This document shows, in pieces, positions 38,574 to 48,643 of a DNA stretch of 64,000 nucleotides. Position numbers and translations under genes: made by a program. The stretch spans positions 2,933,001-2,997,000 of the forward strand of contig NZ_CP150661.1 in assembly GCF_038024105.1 (NCBI RefSeq), in the 5' to 3' direction. Below the pieces are notes generated by a model. The model made no database searches. It saw nothing but the letters and a program-made list of their open reading frames with translations, and had not been told where the DNA came from. This DNA comes from Polaribacter butkevichii. Lineage in GTDB: Bacteria; Bacteroidota; Bacteroidia; Flavobacteriales; Flavobacteriaceae. Within the stretch, counting starts at the first letter, position 1, and each line of letters opens with the position of its first letter.

Positions 38574-39749
38574 ATGCAAGATAACAAGGTTCAAATTTTT
38601 GATACAACATTAAGAGATGGGGAGCAAGTCCCTGGGTGCAAGTTAGATACAAGACAGAAATTAGTAATTGCTGAGAGATTAGATTTATTAGGTGTTAATG
38701 TTATTGAAGCTGGTTTTCCGGTTTCAAGTCCTGGTGATTTTATTTCGGTTTCAGAAATTGCAAAAATTGTAAAAAATGCATCAGTTTGTGGTTTAACCAG
38801 AGCTGTAGAAAATGATATTAAAGTGGCGGCACAAGCACTTGAATATGCTAAGTATCCAAGAATCCATACAGGTATTGGTACAAGTGATTCTCATATTCAA
38901 TTTAAATTTAATTCAACGAGAGAAAAAGTAATAGAACGTGCAGTAAAAGCAGTTTCTTATTCTAAATCTTTTGTAGAAGACGTAGAGTTTTATGCAGAAG
39001 ATGCCGGTAGAACAGATAATGAGTTTTTAGCAAGAGTTTGCGAAGCAGTTATTAAAGCAGGAGCTACGGTATTAAATATTCCTGATACAACCGGATATTG
39101 TTTGCCAGAAGAATATGGGGCTAAAATTAAGTATTTGCGAGAAAACGTAAAAGGAATAGATAATGTTATTCTTTCTTGTCACTGTCATAACGATTTAGGT
39201 ATGGCAACTGCAAATTCTATTGCAGGTGTTATAAATGGAGCGCGTCAAATAGAGTGTACTATTAACGGTATCGGAGAAAGAGCGGGAAATACAGCTTTAG
39301 AAGAAGTAGTAATGGTGTTAAAACAACATCCATATTTAAACCTAGAAACAAGTATTAATACAAAATTATTGTACGATACAAGTATTATGGTTAGAGAAAG
39401 TATGGGGATGCCTGTGCAACCAAACAAAGCTATTGTGGGTGCAAATGCATTTGCGCATAGTTCTGGTATTCATCAAGACGGGGTTATAAAAAACAGAGAA
39501 ACATACGAAATTATGGATCCTGAAGATGTTGGTGTTACAGAAAGTGCTATTGTATTAACGGCAAGAAGCGGTAGAGCTGCTTTAGCGTACAGAGCAAAAA
39601 AGGTAGGTTATGAGTTAACAAAAGTACAATTAGATGTTGCTTATGAAGCTTTCTTAAACACTGCCGATAAACAAAAAGAAGTAAAAGACGAGGATATTCA
39701 TGCAATTATGAAAGAAGTAAGTAAAACCTCTAAAGTTACAACAATATAA
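38574..39749 (+). CDS. leuA: 2-isopropylmalate synthase, short form
   Basis: 391 residues from ATG 38574 (a TTG at 38541 lengthens the frame but lies in the promoter). Catalytic HMGL-like barrel: [13 protein letters not shown] (metal-binding Asp), [14 protein letters not shown], and the metal-binding [13 protein letters not shown]. It condenses 2-oxoisovalerate with acetyl-CoA. It ends shortly after the KDEDIHAIM linker, so the usual ~120-residue leucine-sensing domain of the ~510-residue enzymes is missing. Either feedback control differs or this is a relative such as a citramalate synthase; the leuB neighbour favours leuA. Confidence 0.87.
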   Translation: MQDNKVQIFDTTLRDGEQVPGCKLDTRQKLVIAERLDLLGVNVIEAGFPVSSPGDFISVSEIAKIVKNASVCGLTRAVENDIKVAAQALEYAKYPRIHTGIGTSDSHIQFKFNSTREKVIERAVKAVSYSKSFVEDVEFYAEDAGRTDNEFLARVCEAVIKAGATVLNIPDTTGYCLPEEYGAKIKYLRENVKGIDNVILSCHCHNDLGMATANSIAGVINGARQIECTINGIGERAGNTALEEVVMVLKQHPYLNLETSINTKLLYDTSIMVRESMGMPVQPNKAIVGANAFAHSSGIHQDGVIKNRETYEIMDPEDVGVTESAIVLTARSGRAALAYRAKKVGYELTKVQLDVAYEAFLNTADKQKEVKDEDIHAIMKEVSKTSKVTTI

Positions 39750-39851
39750 AAATAAACTTTGTCTTCATAGGTAGTTGTAAATTTTAAGTGCACTATTTAA
39801 AAGAATCAACTACCTTTGATTACAAATTAATTTTTAGATTACAAGTACAGA

Positions 39852-40973
39852 ATGAAATATACAATTGCAGTAATTCCCGGAGATGGTATAGGACCAGCAG
39901 TAACTACGCAAGCAAAAAAAGCATTAGACGCAGTTGCAGAGGTGTACGACCATATTTTTTTATATAAAGAAGCTCAAATGGGCGCTTGTGCAATTGATAA
40001 AACAGGTACTCCTTTGCCGCAAGAAACTATTGACATCTGTAGAAAAGCAGATGCCATTTTATTTGGAGCAATTGGAGAATCTAAATACGATAATGATCCA
40101 TCCTTAAAAATAAGACCAGAACAAGGTCTTTTGCAATTAAGACAAGAATTAGATTTATTCTGTAACGTAAGACCTATAAAATCATATCCGAAGCTATTAA
40201 AGAATTCACCTCTTAAAAAAGATATTATTTCGGGAACAGATATTGTTATTTATAGAGAATTAACTGGCGGAATTTATTTCGGAAAAAAAGAAGTAAGTAA
40301 AGATGGGTTGTCTGCTTATGACGTATGTTCATATACCGTAGAAGAAATTTCTAGAATTACACATTTAGCATTTAAAGCAGCTCAAGATAGAAAGAAAAAA
40401 GTAACCTTAGTAGATAAAGCAAATGTCTTAGCAACCTCTCGTTTATGGAGAAAAACCGTTGCAGAAATTGCAAAAGAATACAAAGATGTTACCTTAGATT
40501 TTATGTTTATAGACAATGCTGCAATGCAAATTGTTCTAAACCCTAAAAAGTTTGATGTAATTTTAACAGAAAACCTTTTTGGAGATGTTATTTCTGATGT
40601 AGCTTGCGTTATTGGAGGTTCTATAGGAATTTTAGCATCGAGTTCAATAGGCGAAAAAAATGCATTATTCGAGCCAATTCACGGATCATACCCACAAGCA
40701 ACCGGAAAAGATATTGCCAATCCTTTAGCGTCCATTTTATCAGCAGCTACAATGTTAGAATATTTAGGCTTGCATGATGAAGCAGATGCAATACAAAGAG
40801 CTGTAGAAAAATCGTTAGATTTAGGCATTACAACTCCAGATTTAAAAGGTAAAAATCAGTACTCGGCGTCTACCGCAAAAGTAGGCGATTTTATTGCCGA
40901 TTATATTGCAAATCAAGAAGACAGTAATATGAATTTTCAAAACATTCATATGGGACAAAGCACTATTATTTAG
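39852..40973 (+). CDS. leuB: 3-isopropylmalate dehydrogenase
   Basis: 373 residues, isocitrate/isopropylmalate dehydrogenase family: IPGDGIGPAVTTQAKKAL at the start, RPEQGLLQLRQELDLFCNVRP region, YRELTGGIYFG (catalytic Tyr), VDKANVL (catalytic Lys) and ENLFGDVISD (metal Asp). It carries out the third step of leucine synthesis. leuC and leuD, which act between LeuA and LeuB, are not in the window. Its stop codon TAG lies inside a dispersed repeat, so the C-terminus (MGQSTII) may have been set by that insertion. Confidence 0.96.
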   Translation: MKYTIAVIPGDGIGPAVTTQAKKALDAVAEVYDHIFLYKEAQMGACAIDKTGTPLPQETIDICRKADAILFGAIGESKYDNDPSLKIRPEQGLLQLRQELDLFCNVRPIKSYPKLLKNSPLKKDIISGTDIVIYRELTGGIYFGKKEVSKDGLSAYDVCSYTVEEISRITHLAFKAAQDRKKKVTLVDKANVLATSRLWRKTVAEIAKEYKDVTLDFMFIDNAAMQIVLNPKKFDVILTENLFGDVISDVACVIGGSIGILASSSIGEKNALFEPIHGSYPQATGKDIANPLASILSAATMLEYLGLHDEADAIQRAVEKSLDLGITTPDLKGKNQYSASTAKVGDFIADYIANQEDSNMNFQNIHMGQSTII

Positions 40974-41066
40974 AAGCTATTTCCAGCTTTCATTACTCGC
41001 TTTTTTTGTGAAAAAAACAAAAAAGAGCTCAAACAAACCATTCAATCTGGGCTAGCCTAATTTGCT
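40970..41066. repeat. Dispersed intergenic repeat, copy 2, starting in the leuB stop codon
   Basis: TTAGAAGCTATTTCCAGCTT, then CGCTTTTTTT, AAAAAAGAGCTCAAACA and TTCAATCTGGGCTAG, matching 7468-7636 without its internal insertions. The first TAG is the leuB stop. Confidence 0.75.
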
Positions 41067-41093
41067 TAATTTTGTTATTAAGAATAAAAGTAG

Positions 41094-41124
41094 TTGTATA
41101 TTTAAAATAAAATTACAATATTTG
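41094..41124 (+). promoter_or_regulatory. Probable ilv operon promoter
   Basis: TTG at 41094-41096, 20-bp spacer, AATATTTG at 41117-41124 (one mismatch to TAnnTTTG). Transcription would begin within a few bases of the leader's GTG, so the leader peptide may be translated from a leaderless or near-leaderless RNA. Confidence 0.5.
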
Positions 41125-41129
41125 AACAC

Positions 41130-41192
41130 GTGAAAAAACAGATATTAAATATTATTTCTATTATCATCGTCATCGTAATTATTACGACATGA
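41130..41192 (+). CDS. ilvL: ilv operon leader peptide (attenuator)
   Basis: A 20-residue frame starting GTG: MKKQILN, then a run made almost only of Ile and Val (ten Ile, two Val, one Leu in total), ending Thr-Thr and TGA. The codons of the regulating amino acids lie 10-60 bp before an alternative-pairing segment and an intrinsic terminator. This is classic ribosome-mediated attenuation of branched-chain synthesis. GTG is the only plausible start in this frame (an upstream ATA excepted). Confidence 0.82.
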   Translation: MKKQILNIISIIIVIVIITT

Positions 41193-41193
41193 T

Positions 41194-41254
41194 AAGGAAG
41201 TGCTATTTATATTTTTTATAAACAAACCTTCCATTTAAACGGAAGGTTTTTTTT
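41194..41254 (+). terminator. ilv attenuator: antiterminator arm and intrinsic terminator
   Basis: AAACCTTCC (41224-41232) pairs with GGAAGGTTT (41241-41249) and is followed by eight Ts: a strong terminator 170 bp before ilvD. An upstream AAGGAAG (41194-41200), right after the leader stop, can instead pair with CTTCC of the terminator's left arm. A ribosome stalled on Ile/Val codons would favour that pairing and read-through. The remainder up to 41422 is AT-rich with no further feature. Confidence 0.82.
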
Positions 41255-41422
41255 ATGAATTTATTTCAATGATTGAATATCATAATTAAATAGGGTTAAT
41301 AATCTTTATATCAGTTATTTATGGTGTTTTTTTAACACCTGAATTTAAAGAATACTATTGAATATTATTCAATAAAAACAGAGAAACATAGTAATTTAGA
41401 CAACAAATTGAAGAAAACAATA

Positions 41423-43099
41423 ATGAAACTAAACAAACACAGTAGCAGATTAACGCAAGATGAATCTCAACCTGCATCACAAGCAATGTTATATGCAGTA
41501 GGTTTAACGGATGAAGACATGCAAAAGGCACAAGTAGGTATTGCAAGTACAGGTTATGACGGTAACCCGTGTAACATGCATTTAAATAATTTGGCGGCAG
41601 AAGTCAAGGTAGAAAGCAATATTGCAGGTTTAGTCGGTTTAGGATTCAATACAATTGGAGTTTCAGATGGTATTTCTATGGGAACTTCTGGTATGAATTA
41701 CTCATTAGCTTCTAGAGATATTATTGCAGATTCTATAGAAACAGTTGTAAACGCTCAAAGTTATGATGCTTTAGTTTCTGTAGTTGGATGTGATAAAAAT
41801 ATGCCAGGAGCTGTTATAGCAATGTTGCGTTTAAATCGTCCATCAATTATGATGTATGGTGGTACCATTGCATCAGGAAATTACAAAGGAAGAAAATTAA
41901 ATATTGTTTCTGCTTTTGAGGCTTTAGGTCAAAAAGTAGCAGGAGAAATAGAAGAAGATGAATATAGAGAAATTATAAAAAGAGCCATTCCAGGGGCTGG
42001 AGCATGTGGTGGTATGTATACTGCAAACACAATGGCTTCTGCAATAGAATGTATGGGGTTCTCTTTACCTTATAACTCATCAATACCAGCAGAAAATCCT
42101 AATAAATTATCAGAAGCAGAAAGAACTGCTTTAGCTATTAAAAATTTATTAGAATTAGATTTAAAGCCTTTAGATATTATCACTAAAAAGTCTTTAGAAA
42201 ATGCCATTGCAATTGTAAATGCTTTAGGTGGATCTACAAATGCAGTGTTACACTTTTTAGCAATTGCACATGCAGCTGATATTGAGTTTACATTGGCAGA
42301 TTTTCAAAGAGTTTCGGACAGAACTCCGTTAATTGCAGATTTAAAACCATCTGGTAAATACTTAATGGAAGATGTACACGGAATTGGAGGTACGCCTGCT
42401 GTGATGAAATATTTATTAGAGAATGGATATTTACATGGAGATTGTATGACCGTAACAGGTAAAACATTGGCCGAAAATTTGGCAGATGTAGAGGCAATCG
42501 AATTCGAAGATCAAGATGTAATTCATCCAAAAGATAAAGCATTAAAATCATCAGGAAATATTCAAATTATTTATGGAAATCTTGCCACAGAAGGAGCTGT
42601 TGCAAAAATTTCTGGAAACGAAGGATTGCTTTTTGAAGGAAAAGCAGTTGTTTACGATGGTGAACAAGCAGCAAACACAGGTATTTCTAACGGAGAAGTA
42701 GAAAGAGGAGATGTAGTCGTCATTAGGTATGTTGGACCTAAAGGAGGACCAGGAATGCCAGAAATGTTAAAACCAACTTCTTTAATTATGGGAGCAGGTT
42801 TAGGGAAATCTGTAGCGTTAATTACAGATGGTCGTTTTTCTGGAGGAACCCATGGTTTTGTGGTTGGACATATTACACCAGAAGCACAATCTGGAGGAAC
42901 AATCGGAATTTTAGAAACGGGAGATAAAATTAGAATTAGCGCAGAAGACAATTCAATAAATGTGTTAATTTCTGATGAAGAACTCGCAGAAAGAAAAGCT
43001 AAATGGGTTGCACCAGCATTAAAACATACAAAAGGTATTTTGTATAAATATGCAAAAACAGTAGCATCTGCATCTAAAGGGTGTGTAACTGATTTGTAG
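41423..43099 (+). CDS. ilvD: Dihydroxy-acid dehydratase
   Basis: 558 residues from ATG 41423 (an upstream TTG is less likely). IlvD/Edd family: Fe-S ligand cysteines in GNPCNMH (about residue 50), VGCDKNMPG and [15 protein letters not shown], and GSTNAVLH, all intact. It makes 2-oxoisovalerate and 2-oxo-3-methylvalerate. First structural gene behind the ilv attenuator. Confidence 0.97.
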   Translation: MKLNKHSSRLTQDESQPASQAMLYAVGLTDEDMQKAQVGIASTGYDGNPCNMHLNNLAAEVKVESNIAGLVGLGFNTIGVSDGISMGTSGMNYSLASRDIIADSIETVVNAQSYDALVSVVGCDKNMPGAVIAMLRLNRPSIMMYGGTIASGNYKGRKLNIVSAFEALGQKVAGEIEEDEYREIIKRAIPGAGACGGMYTANTMASAIECMGFSLPYNSSIPAENPNKLSEAERTALAIKNLLELDLKPLDIITKKSLENAIAIVNALGGSTNAVLHFLAIAHAADIEFTLADFQRVSDRTPLIADLKPSGKYLMEDVHGIGGTPAVMKYLLENGYLHGDCMTVTGKTLAENLADVEAIEFEDQDVIHPKDKALKSSGNIQIIYGNLATEGAVAKISGNEGLLFEGKAVVYDGEQAANTGISNGEVERGDVVVIRYVGPKGGPGMPEMLKPTSLIMGAGLGKSVALITDGRFSGGTHGFVVGHITPEAQSGGTIGILETGDKIRISAEDNSINVLISDEELAERKAKWVAPALKHTKGILYKYAKTVASASKGCVTDL

Positions 43100-43190
43100 T
43101 TTTACAATAGAATCAAGAATCAAGATAAAAAAAGAGACAAGATATCCTGCAAGGCTTTAATAACCTTGTAGGTATTTAAAAGATAAAACT

Positions 43191-44924
43191 ATGGAAACAC
43201 AAACCATAAAAAATAAGCAAAGCACAACTAAAACTACAGAAAGGATTTCTGGTAGTGAGGCAATTGTTAGATGCCTTATAGAAGAAGGAGTTAAGATTTT
43301 ATACGGTTATCCTGGAGGGGCAATTATGCCTGTTTACGATGAGTTGTATAAGTATCAAGATAAAATTCATCACGTATTAACACGTCATGAGCAAGGTGCA
43401 ACACATTCTGCTCAAGGTTATGCGCGTATTTCTGGTGAAGTTGGGGTTGCTATGGCAACTTCAGGACCTGGAGCAACCAATTTAATTACGGGTATTGCAG
43501 ATGCACAAATAGACTCTACACCAATGGTGTGTATTACAGGTCAGGTTTTTTCTCATTTATTAGGAAGTGATGCATTTCAAGAAACCGATATTGTTGGTAT
43601 TTCTACACCAGTTACCAAATGGAACTGTCAAGTAACAAAGGCATCGGATATTCCAGAAGCTATTGCAAAAGCATTTTATATTGCTAGAAGCGGAAGACCA
43701 GGACCTGTTTTAATTGATATTACCAAAGATGCTCAATTAGAAAAATTTGATTTTTCTTATGAAAAATGTACAAAAGTAAGGAGTTATGTTCCTGTTCCTA
43801 AAACAGATGTTAAGTCTTTAGAAGCTGCAGCAGAATTAATAAATGCAGCAAAGAAACCATTAGTAGTTTGGGGTCAGGGAGTTATTTTAAGTAAAGCAGA
43901 AGAAGCATTTAAAGCAGTAATTGAAAAAGCAGGAATTCCTTCTGCATGGACAATTTTAGGAGCTTCTGCAATTCCTACAAAACATCCTTTAAATGTTGGT
44001 ATGGTTGGTATGCATGGTAATTATGCGCCAAATGTGTTAACAAACGAATGTGATGTTTTAATTGCAATCGGAATGCGTTTTGATGATAGGGTTACAGGAA
44101 AGTTAGATGAGTATGCTACACAAGCAAAAGTGATTCATTTTGAAATAGATCCTGCAGAAGTAGATAAAAACGTTAAAACAGATGTTGCAGTTTTAGGTGA
44201 TGCAAAAGCTAGCTTAGAAGCAATTTTACCATTAATAAATAAAAATTCTCATACAGAATGGCATCAGAAATTTAAAGATTTATATGCTATTGAATATGAA
44301 AGAGTGATAAAAAACGATATACATCCAACCAAAGAAGGGTTAACAATGGGTGAGGTTTTAAATCAAATAAACATACAAAGTAAAGGTAATGCAGCCATCG
44401 TTTCAGATGTTGGTCAGCATCAAATGATTGCTTGTAGGTATGCTGAATTTAATAAAACTAAAAGTAATATTACTTCTGGTGGTTTGGGTACAATGGGCTT
44501 TGGTTTGCCTGCTGCAATTGGAGCAAAAATGGCAGCGCCAGATAGAGAAGTAGTATCTATTTCTGGAGATGGAGGTTACCAAATGACGATTCAGGAACTA
44601 GGAACTATTTTTCAGCAAAAAGCGGCTGTAAAAGTGGTGGTTTTAAATAACGATTTCTTAGGAATGGTGCGCCAGTGGCAACAGTTATTTTTTGAGAAAC
44701 GATATGCATCAACAGAAATGGTAAATCCAAATTTTGTAGCCATTGCAGAAGGGTATTATATAAAAGCAAGAAAAGTTACTAAAAGAGAAGAATTAGCAGA
44801 TGCTGTTAAGGAAATGATGGAAAGTAAAGAAGCTTATTTTTTAGAAGTTTGTGTAGAAAAAGAGGATAATGTATTTCCTATGATTCCTACAGGTGCAAGT
44901 GTTTCTGATATAAGATTAGAGTAA
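43191..44924 (+). CDS. ilvB: Acetolactate synthase, large (catalytic) subunit
   Basis: 577 residues, ThDP-dependent: LYGYPGGAIMPVYDEL, TRHEQGATHSAQGYAR (catalytic Glu), ATSGPGATNLITGI in the N-domain, and the ThDP motif GDGGYQMTIQELGTIFQQKAAVKVVVLNN in outline near the C-terminus. It makes acetolactate and acetohydroxybutyrate. The 91-bp spacer from ilvD contains a hairpin (CCTGCAAGG / CCTTGTAGG) and AATCAAGA repeats. Confidence 0.97.
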   Translation: METQTIKNKQSTTKTTERISGSEAIVRCLIEEGVKILYGYPGGAIMPVYDELYKYQDKIHHVLTRHEQGATHSAQGYARISGEVGVAMATSGPGATNLITGIADAQIDSTPMVCITGQVFSHLLGSDAFQETDIVGISTPVTKWNCQVTKASDIPEAIAKAFYIARSGRPGPVLIDITKDAQLEKFDFSYEKCTKVRSYVPVPKTDVKSLEAAAELINAAKKPLVVWGQGVILSKAEEAFKAVIEKAGIPSAWTILGASAIPTKHPLNVGMVGMHGNYAPNVLTNECDVLIAIGMRFDDRVTGKLDEYATQAKVIHFEIDPAEVDKNVKTDVAVLGDAKASLEAILPLINKNSHTEWHQKFKDLYAIEYERVIKNDIHPTKEGLTMGEVLNQINIQSKGNAAIVSDVGQHQMIACRYAEFNKTKSNITSGGLGTMGFGLPAAIGAKMAAPDREVVSISGDGGYQMTIQELGTIFQQKAAVKVVVLNNDFLGMVRQWQQLFFEKRYASTEMVNPNFVAIAEGYYIKARKVTKREELADAVKEMMESKEAYFLEVCVEKEDNVFPMIPTGASVSDIRLE

Positions 44925-45015
44925 AAGAGAATTAAGAAAAGAGAATAAAGAACAAAGATTAAAGAGAAGAGTGGCAACTTTGAAACTTTAAACTTTAAAC
45001 CTTGAACTTAAAAGC

Positions 45016-45546
45016 ATGAGTACAGAAAAACAATTATTTACAATATCTGTTTATACAGAAAATAATGTTGGATTGTTGAATAGAATTTCAGCAATTTTTC
45101 AAAGAAGACACATCAACATAGAAAGTTTAAATATTTCTCCATCAGAAATTGTAGGAGTGGCTAAATTTACGATTGTTGTAAATATGATCGAAGTTAATGT
45201 TAAAAAGATAATTGGTCAGATAGAAAAACAAGTAGAGGTAATAAAAGCTTACTACCATGATCAGGATGAGATTATCTATCAAATTTCGGGCTTATTTAAA
45301 ATAAAATCAGAATTGTTGTTCGAAGAGCGTCAAATTCAGAATATAATTAAAGAAAGCAACGCAAGAATTGTAACGGTTAATAAAGAGTTTTTTGTTTTAG
45401 AAAAATCGGGCAAGAAAGATGAAATTGTAGCGTTATACAACCAGTTAAGCGTATTTGGTATTATGCAATATACCCGTTCTGGTTTAATTGCGGTTACTAA
45501 AGAAGAAATGAAGATATCAGCATTATTAGAAACATACAACAACTAA
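45016..45546 (+). CDS. ilvN: Acetolactate synthase, small (regulatory) subunit
   Basis: 176 residues. An ACT domain at the N-terminus (TISVYTENNVGLLNRISAIF, RRHINIESLNISPSE) and a C-terminal small-subunit domain. It gives valine feedback to IlvB. The 91-bp spacer from ilvB has ACTTTAAACTTTAAACC-type short repeats. Confidence 0.95.
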   Translation: MSTEKQLFTISVYTENNVGLLNRISAIFQRRHINIESLNISPSEIVGVAKFTIVVNMIEVNVKKIIGQIEKQVEVIKAYYHDQDEIIYQISGLFKIKSELLFEERQIQNIIKESNARIVTVNKEFFVLEKSGKKDEIVALYNQLSVFGIMQYTRSGLIAVTKEEMKISALLETYNN

Positions 45547-45676
45547 AAATAAGTCAAAGAAAAAAGAGAAGAGAAAAAAGAGAAGAGACAAGAAATAAAT
45601 CTATTACAAGTAAGATTTGTCTATCTTCTTTTTTCTATCATCTTTACTCTAAAACCAACAAACAAAAACAATAAAA

Positions 45677-47152
45677 ATGTCAAATTATTTTAACACATTA
45701 ACATTAAGAGAAAAATTAGAGCAATTAGGAAAATGTCGTTTTATGGACGCTTCAGAATTTGAAGACGGAGTAGAAGCGTTGAAAGGGAAAAAAATTGTTA
45801 TTGTAGGTTGTGGAGCACAAGGTTTAAACCAAGGTTTAAATATGAGAGAGTCTGGTTTAGATATTTCTTATACCTTAAGACAAGCTGCTATCGATCAAAA
45901 AAGACAGTCATATATTAACGCATCTTCAAATAATTTTGAAGTTGGTAGTTACGAAGATATGTTACCAAGTGCAGATGTGGTTATTAATTTAACGCCAGAT
46001 AAACAACATACAAATGTTGTAAATGCAGTAATGCCTTTAATGAAAAAAGGAGCTACATTATCTTATTCACATGGTTTTAATATTGTTGAAGAAGGAATGC
46101 AAGTTCGTAAAGATTTAACTGTAATTATGGTGGCGCCAAAGTCTCCAGGATCAGAAGTTAGAGAAGAATATAAAAGAGGATTTGGTGTACCAACATTAAT
46201 TGCGGTTCACCCAGAAAATGATCCAGAAGGAAAAGGTTGGGCACAAGCAAAAGCGTATGCAGTTGCAACAGGTGGTCATAAAGCAGGTGTGTTACAATCT
46301 TCTTTTGTTGCTGAGGTAAAGTCTGATTTAATGGGTGAGCAAACTATTTTATGTGGTTTGTTGCAAACAGGAGCAATTTTATCTTTTGATAAAATGGTAG
46401 AAGAAGGTATTGAGCCAGGTTATGCAGCTAAATTAATTCAATATGGTTGGGAAACTGTAACAGAAGCTTTAAAACATGGAGGAATCACCAATATGATGGA
46501 CAGATTGTCTAATCCTGCAAAAGTAGAAGCTTTTAGAATTTCTGAAGAATTAAAAGAAATTATGCGTCCATTGTTCCAAAAACATATGGACGATATTATG
46601 ACTGGTCATTTCTCTAAAACAATGATGGAAGACTGGGCAAATGATGATAAAAACTTATTAACTTGGAGAGCTGCAACAGGAGAAACTGCTTTTGAAAAAC
46701 AACAAGTTACAGATCAAGAAATTTCTGAACAAGAATATTTTGACCATGGAACTTTATTAGTTGCTTTTGTAAGAGCTGGTGTAGAATTGGCTTTTGAGGC
46801 AATGACAGAATCTGGTATTATTGCAGCTTCTGCTTATTACGAGTCTTTACACGAAACGCCATTAATTGCTAATACAATTGCAAGAATGAAATTGGCAGAA
46901 ATGAACCGTGTAATTTCTGATACTGCAGAATATGGTTGTTACTTATTTGACCATGCTTGTAAGCCTTTATTAACTGATTTTATGAAAGCAGTTTCTACAA
47001 ACGTTATTGGTAAATCTTTTAGCTCAGAAAACGGAGTTGATAACCAAGAATTAATTAGAATTAACAAAATTATTAGAAATCATCCGGTAGAAAAAGTAGG
47101 AGAGCAATTAAGAGCTTCTATGACAGCAATGAAAGTTGTAAAAACGGCATAA
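45677..47152 (+). CDS. ilvC: Ketol-acid reductoisomerase, class II
   Basis: 491 residues, the long form as in E. coli and plants (class I is about 330). NADPH-binding [19 protein letters not shown] near residue 45 and two copies of the helical domain. The 130-bp spacer from ilvN is purine-rich on the left (AAAGAGAAGAG repeats) and pyrimidine-rich on the right, able to form a long imperfect hairpin. Confidence 0.97.
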   Translation: MSNYFNTLTLREKLEQLGKCRFMDASEFEDGVEALKGKKIVIVGCGAQGLNQGLNMRESGLDISYTLRQAAIDQKRQSYINASSNNFEVGSYEDMLPSADVVINLTPDKQHTNVVNAVMPLMKKGATLSYSHGFNIVEEGMQVRKDLTVIMVAPKSPGSEVREEYKRGFGVPTLIAVHPENDPEGKGWAQAKAYAVATGGHKAGVLQSSFVAEVKSDLMGEQTILCGLLQTGAILSFDKMVEEGIEPGYAAKLIQYGWETVTEALKHGGITNMMDRLSNPAKVEAFRISEELKEIMRPLFQKHMDDIMTGHFSKTMMEDWANDDKNLLTWRAATGETAFEKQQVTDQEISEQEYFDHGTLLVAFVRAGVELAFEAMTESGIIAASAYYESLHETPLIANTIARMKLAEMNRVISDTAEYGCYLFDHACKPLLTDFMKAVSTNVIGKSFSSENGVDNQELIRINKIIRNHPVEKVGEQLRASMTAMKVVKTA

Positions 47153-47174
47153 TTAACTAAAGATTTTTTTTATA

Positions 47175-47214
47175 AAAACCTGTCAGATTTAATTGTCTGA
47201 CAGGTTTTCTTTTT
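47175..47214 (+). terminator. Terminator between ilvC and ilvA
   Basis: A perfect 13-bp stem, AAAACCTGTCAGA (47175-47187) with TCTGACAGGTTTT (47196-47208), an 8-base loop and a T-rich end. It should end most of the ilvDBNC transcript. ilvA starts only 12 bp later. Confidence 0.85.
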
Positions 47215-47225
47215 ATATTCGACCC

Positions 47226-48488
47226 ATGCAAACAAAGTCAAATTATTATCCAAGTTTAGAAAGCGTAAAAACAGCTGCAAAAAACTTAAAAGGAGTTGCT
47301 TTTGAAACTCCGTTGAGCAAAAACTTTAACTTATCAAAAGAATTAGAAGCAACAATTCTGTTTAAGAGAGAAGATTTACAAGTAGTACGTTCTTATAAAA
47401 TTAGAGGAGCCTACAATAAAATGTCTTCTTTAACTTCGGATGAAAAACAACGGGGAATTGTTTGTGCAAGCGCTGGTAATCATGCGCAAGGTGTTGCTTT
47501 GTCTTGTAAATTGTTACAGATAAAAGGAACCATTTTTATGCCATCTCCAACTCCAAATCAAAAAATTAACCAAGTTAAAATGTTTGGAGAAGATTTTATT
47601 GAAATTGTAATTGAAGGAGATACTTTTGATGATGCTTCTGATGCAGCTAAACTAGAGTGTGATGCAAAAAAGAAAACCTTTATTCATCCATTTAATGATG
47701 AAAAAGTAATTGAAGGTCAGGCAACGGTTGGTTACGAAATTTTACATCAAACAGATAAAAAAATAGATTATGTTTTTGTACCTATTGGAGGTGGAGGGTT
47801 GTCTGCAGGGTTATCTTCTGTTTTTAAATACTTGTCACCAGAAACAAAAATTATTGGCGTAGAACCAGAAGGAGCTCCTTCTATGTTAACATCCATCAAA
47901 AATAAAAAGAATACAACTCTAGATGTAATTGATTCTTTTGTAGATGGAGCAGCGGTAAAAAGAGTAGGAGATTTGAATTTTGATATTTGTAAACAAAACC
48001 TAACAGAGGTAATTACGGTTCCAGAAGGAAAAATATGTCAGACAATTTTAGATTTATATAACAAAGATGCCATAGTGGTAGAGCCTGCTGGCGCTTTAAG
48101 TATTGCTGCATTAGATTTTTTTGCTGATGAAATTAAAGGTAAAAATGTAGTTTGTGTGGTAAGTGGTAGTAATAATGATATTACAAGAACGGCAGAAATA
48201 AAAGAACGCGCTTTGGTGTTTGCAAATTTAAAACACTACTTTATTGTAAAATTTCCGCAAAGAGCAGGGGCTTTAAAAGAGTTTGTGGCAGAAATATTGG
48301 GTCCAAATGATGATATTACACATTTTGAATACACTAAAAAGAATAACAGAGTAAACGGAGCTGCCGTTGTTGGTTTAGAGTTAAAATCTTCTAAGGATTT
48401 AGCGCCTCTAATCAATAGAATGAAAGAAAGAAGTTTCTTTGGCGACTACCTAAATGATAAGCCAGATTTGTTTCAATTTTTAGTTTAA
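47226..48488 (+). CDS. ilvA: Threonine dehydratase (threonine ammonia-lyase)
   Basis: 420 residues from ATG 47226 (the frame extends into the terminator from a TTG, which I reject). PLP fold-type II: LFKREDLQVVRSYKIRGAYNKM (PLP Lys in SYKIRGA), ASAGNHAQGVA, and GGGGLSAG for phosphate binding. One ACT-like domain at the C-terminus (FIVKFPQRAGALKEFV), so a shorter regulatory part than E. coli IlvA (514). It feeds 2-oxobutyrate to IlvB. A TATATTCG near-match to the -7 box (47214-47221) lies 4 bp before the ATG and a TTG lies in the terminator loop, so it may have its own leaderless transcript. Confidence 0.93.
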   Translation: MQTKSNYYPSLESVKTAAKNLKGVAFETPLSKNFNLSKELEATILFKREDLQVVRSYKIRGAYNKMSSLTSDEKQRGIVCASAGNHAQGVALSCKLLQIKGTIFMPSPTPNQKINQVKMFGEDFIEIVIEGDTFDDASDAAKLECDAKKKTFIHPFNDEKVIEGQATVGYEILHQTDKKIDYVFVPIGGGGLSAGLSSVFKYLSPETKIIGVEPEGAPSMLTSIKNKKNTTLDVIDSFVDGAAVKRVGDLNFDICKQNLTEVITVPEGKICQTILDLYNKDAIVVEPAGALSIAALDFFADEIKGKNVVCVVSGSNNDITRTAEIKERALVFANLKHYFIVKFPQRAGALKEFVAEILGPNDDITHFEYTKKNNRVNGAAVVGLELKSSKDLAPLINRMKERSFFGDYLNDKPDLFQFLV

Positions 48489-48515
48489 TAACGCCTAAAT
48501 ACCAAGGTAAAAGGG

Positions 48516-48548
48516 TTTAAAACATCGAAATCCTTTTCGTGTTTTAAA
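48516..48548 (+). terminator. Hairpin after ilvA, probable terminator
   Basis: TTTAAAACA-CGAAA pairs with TTTCG-TGTTTTAAA with one bulged base. No clean T run follows. A TAATTTTG box for the next gene is at 48582-48589. Confidence 0.55.
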
Positions 48549-48643
48549 TAATAAATGAGGTATTTTACAGTTATTTTTAGTTAATTTTGGACAATAGATA
48601 ATTATAAGGCTTATTTTTTATACAATCTATTAAAATTTAATTT

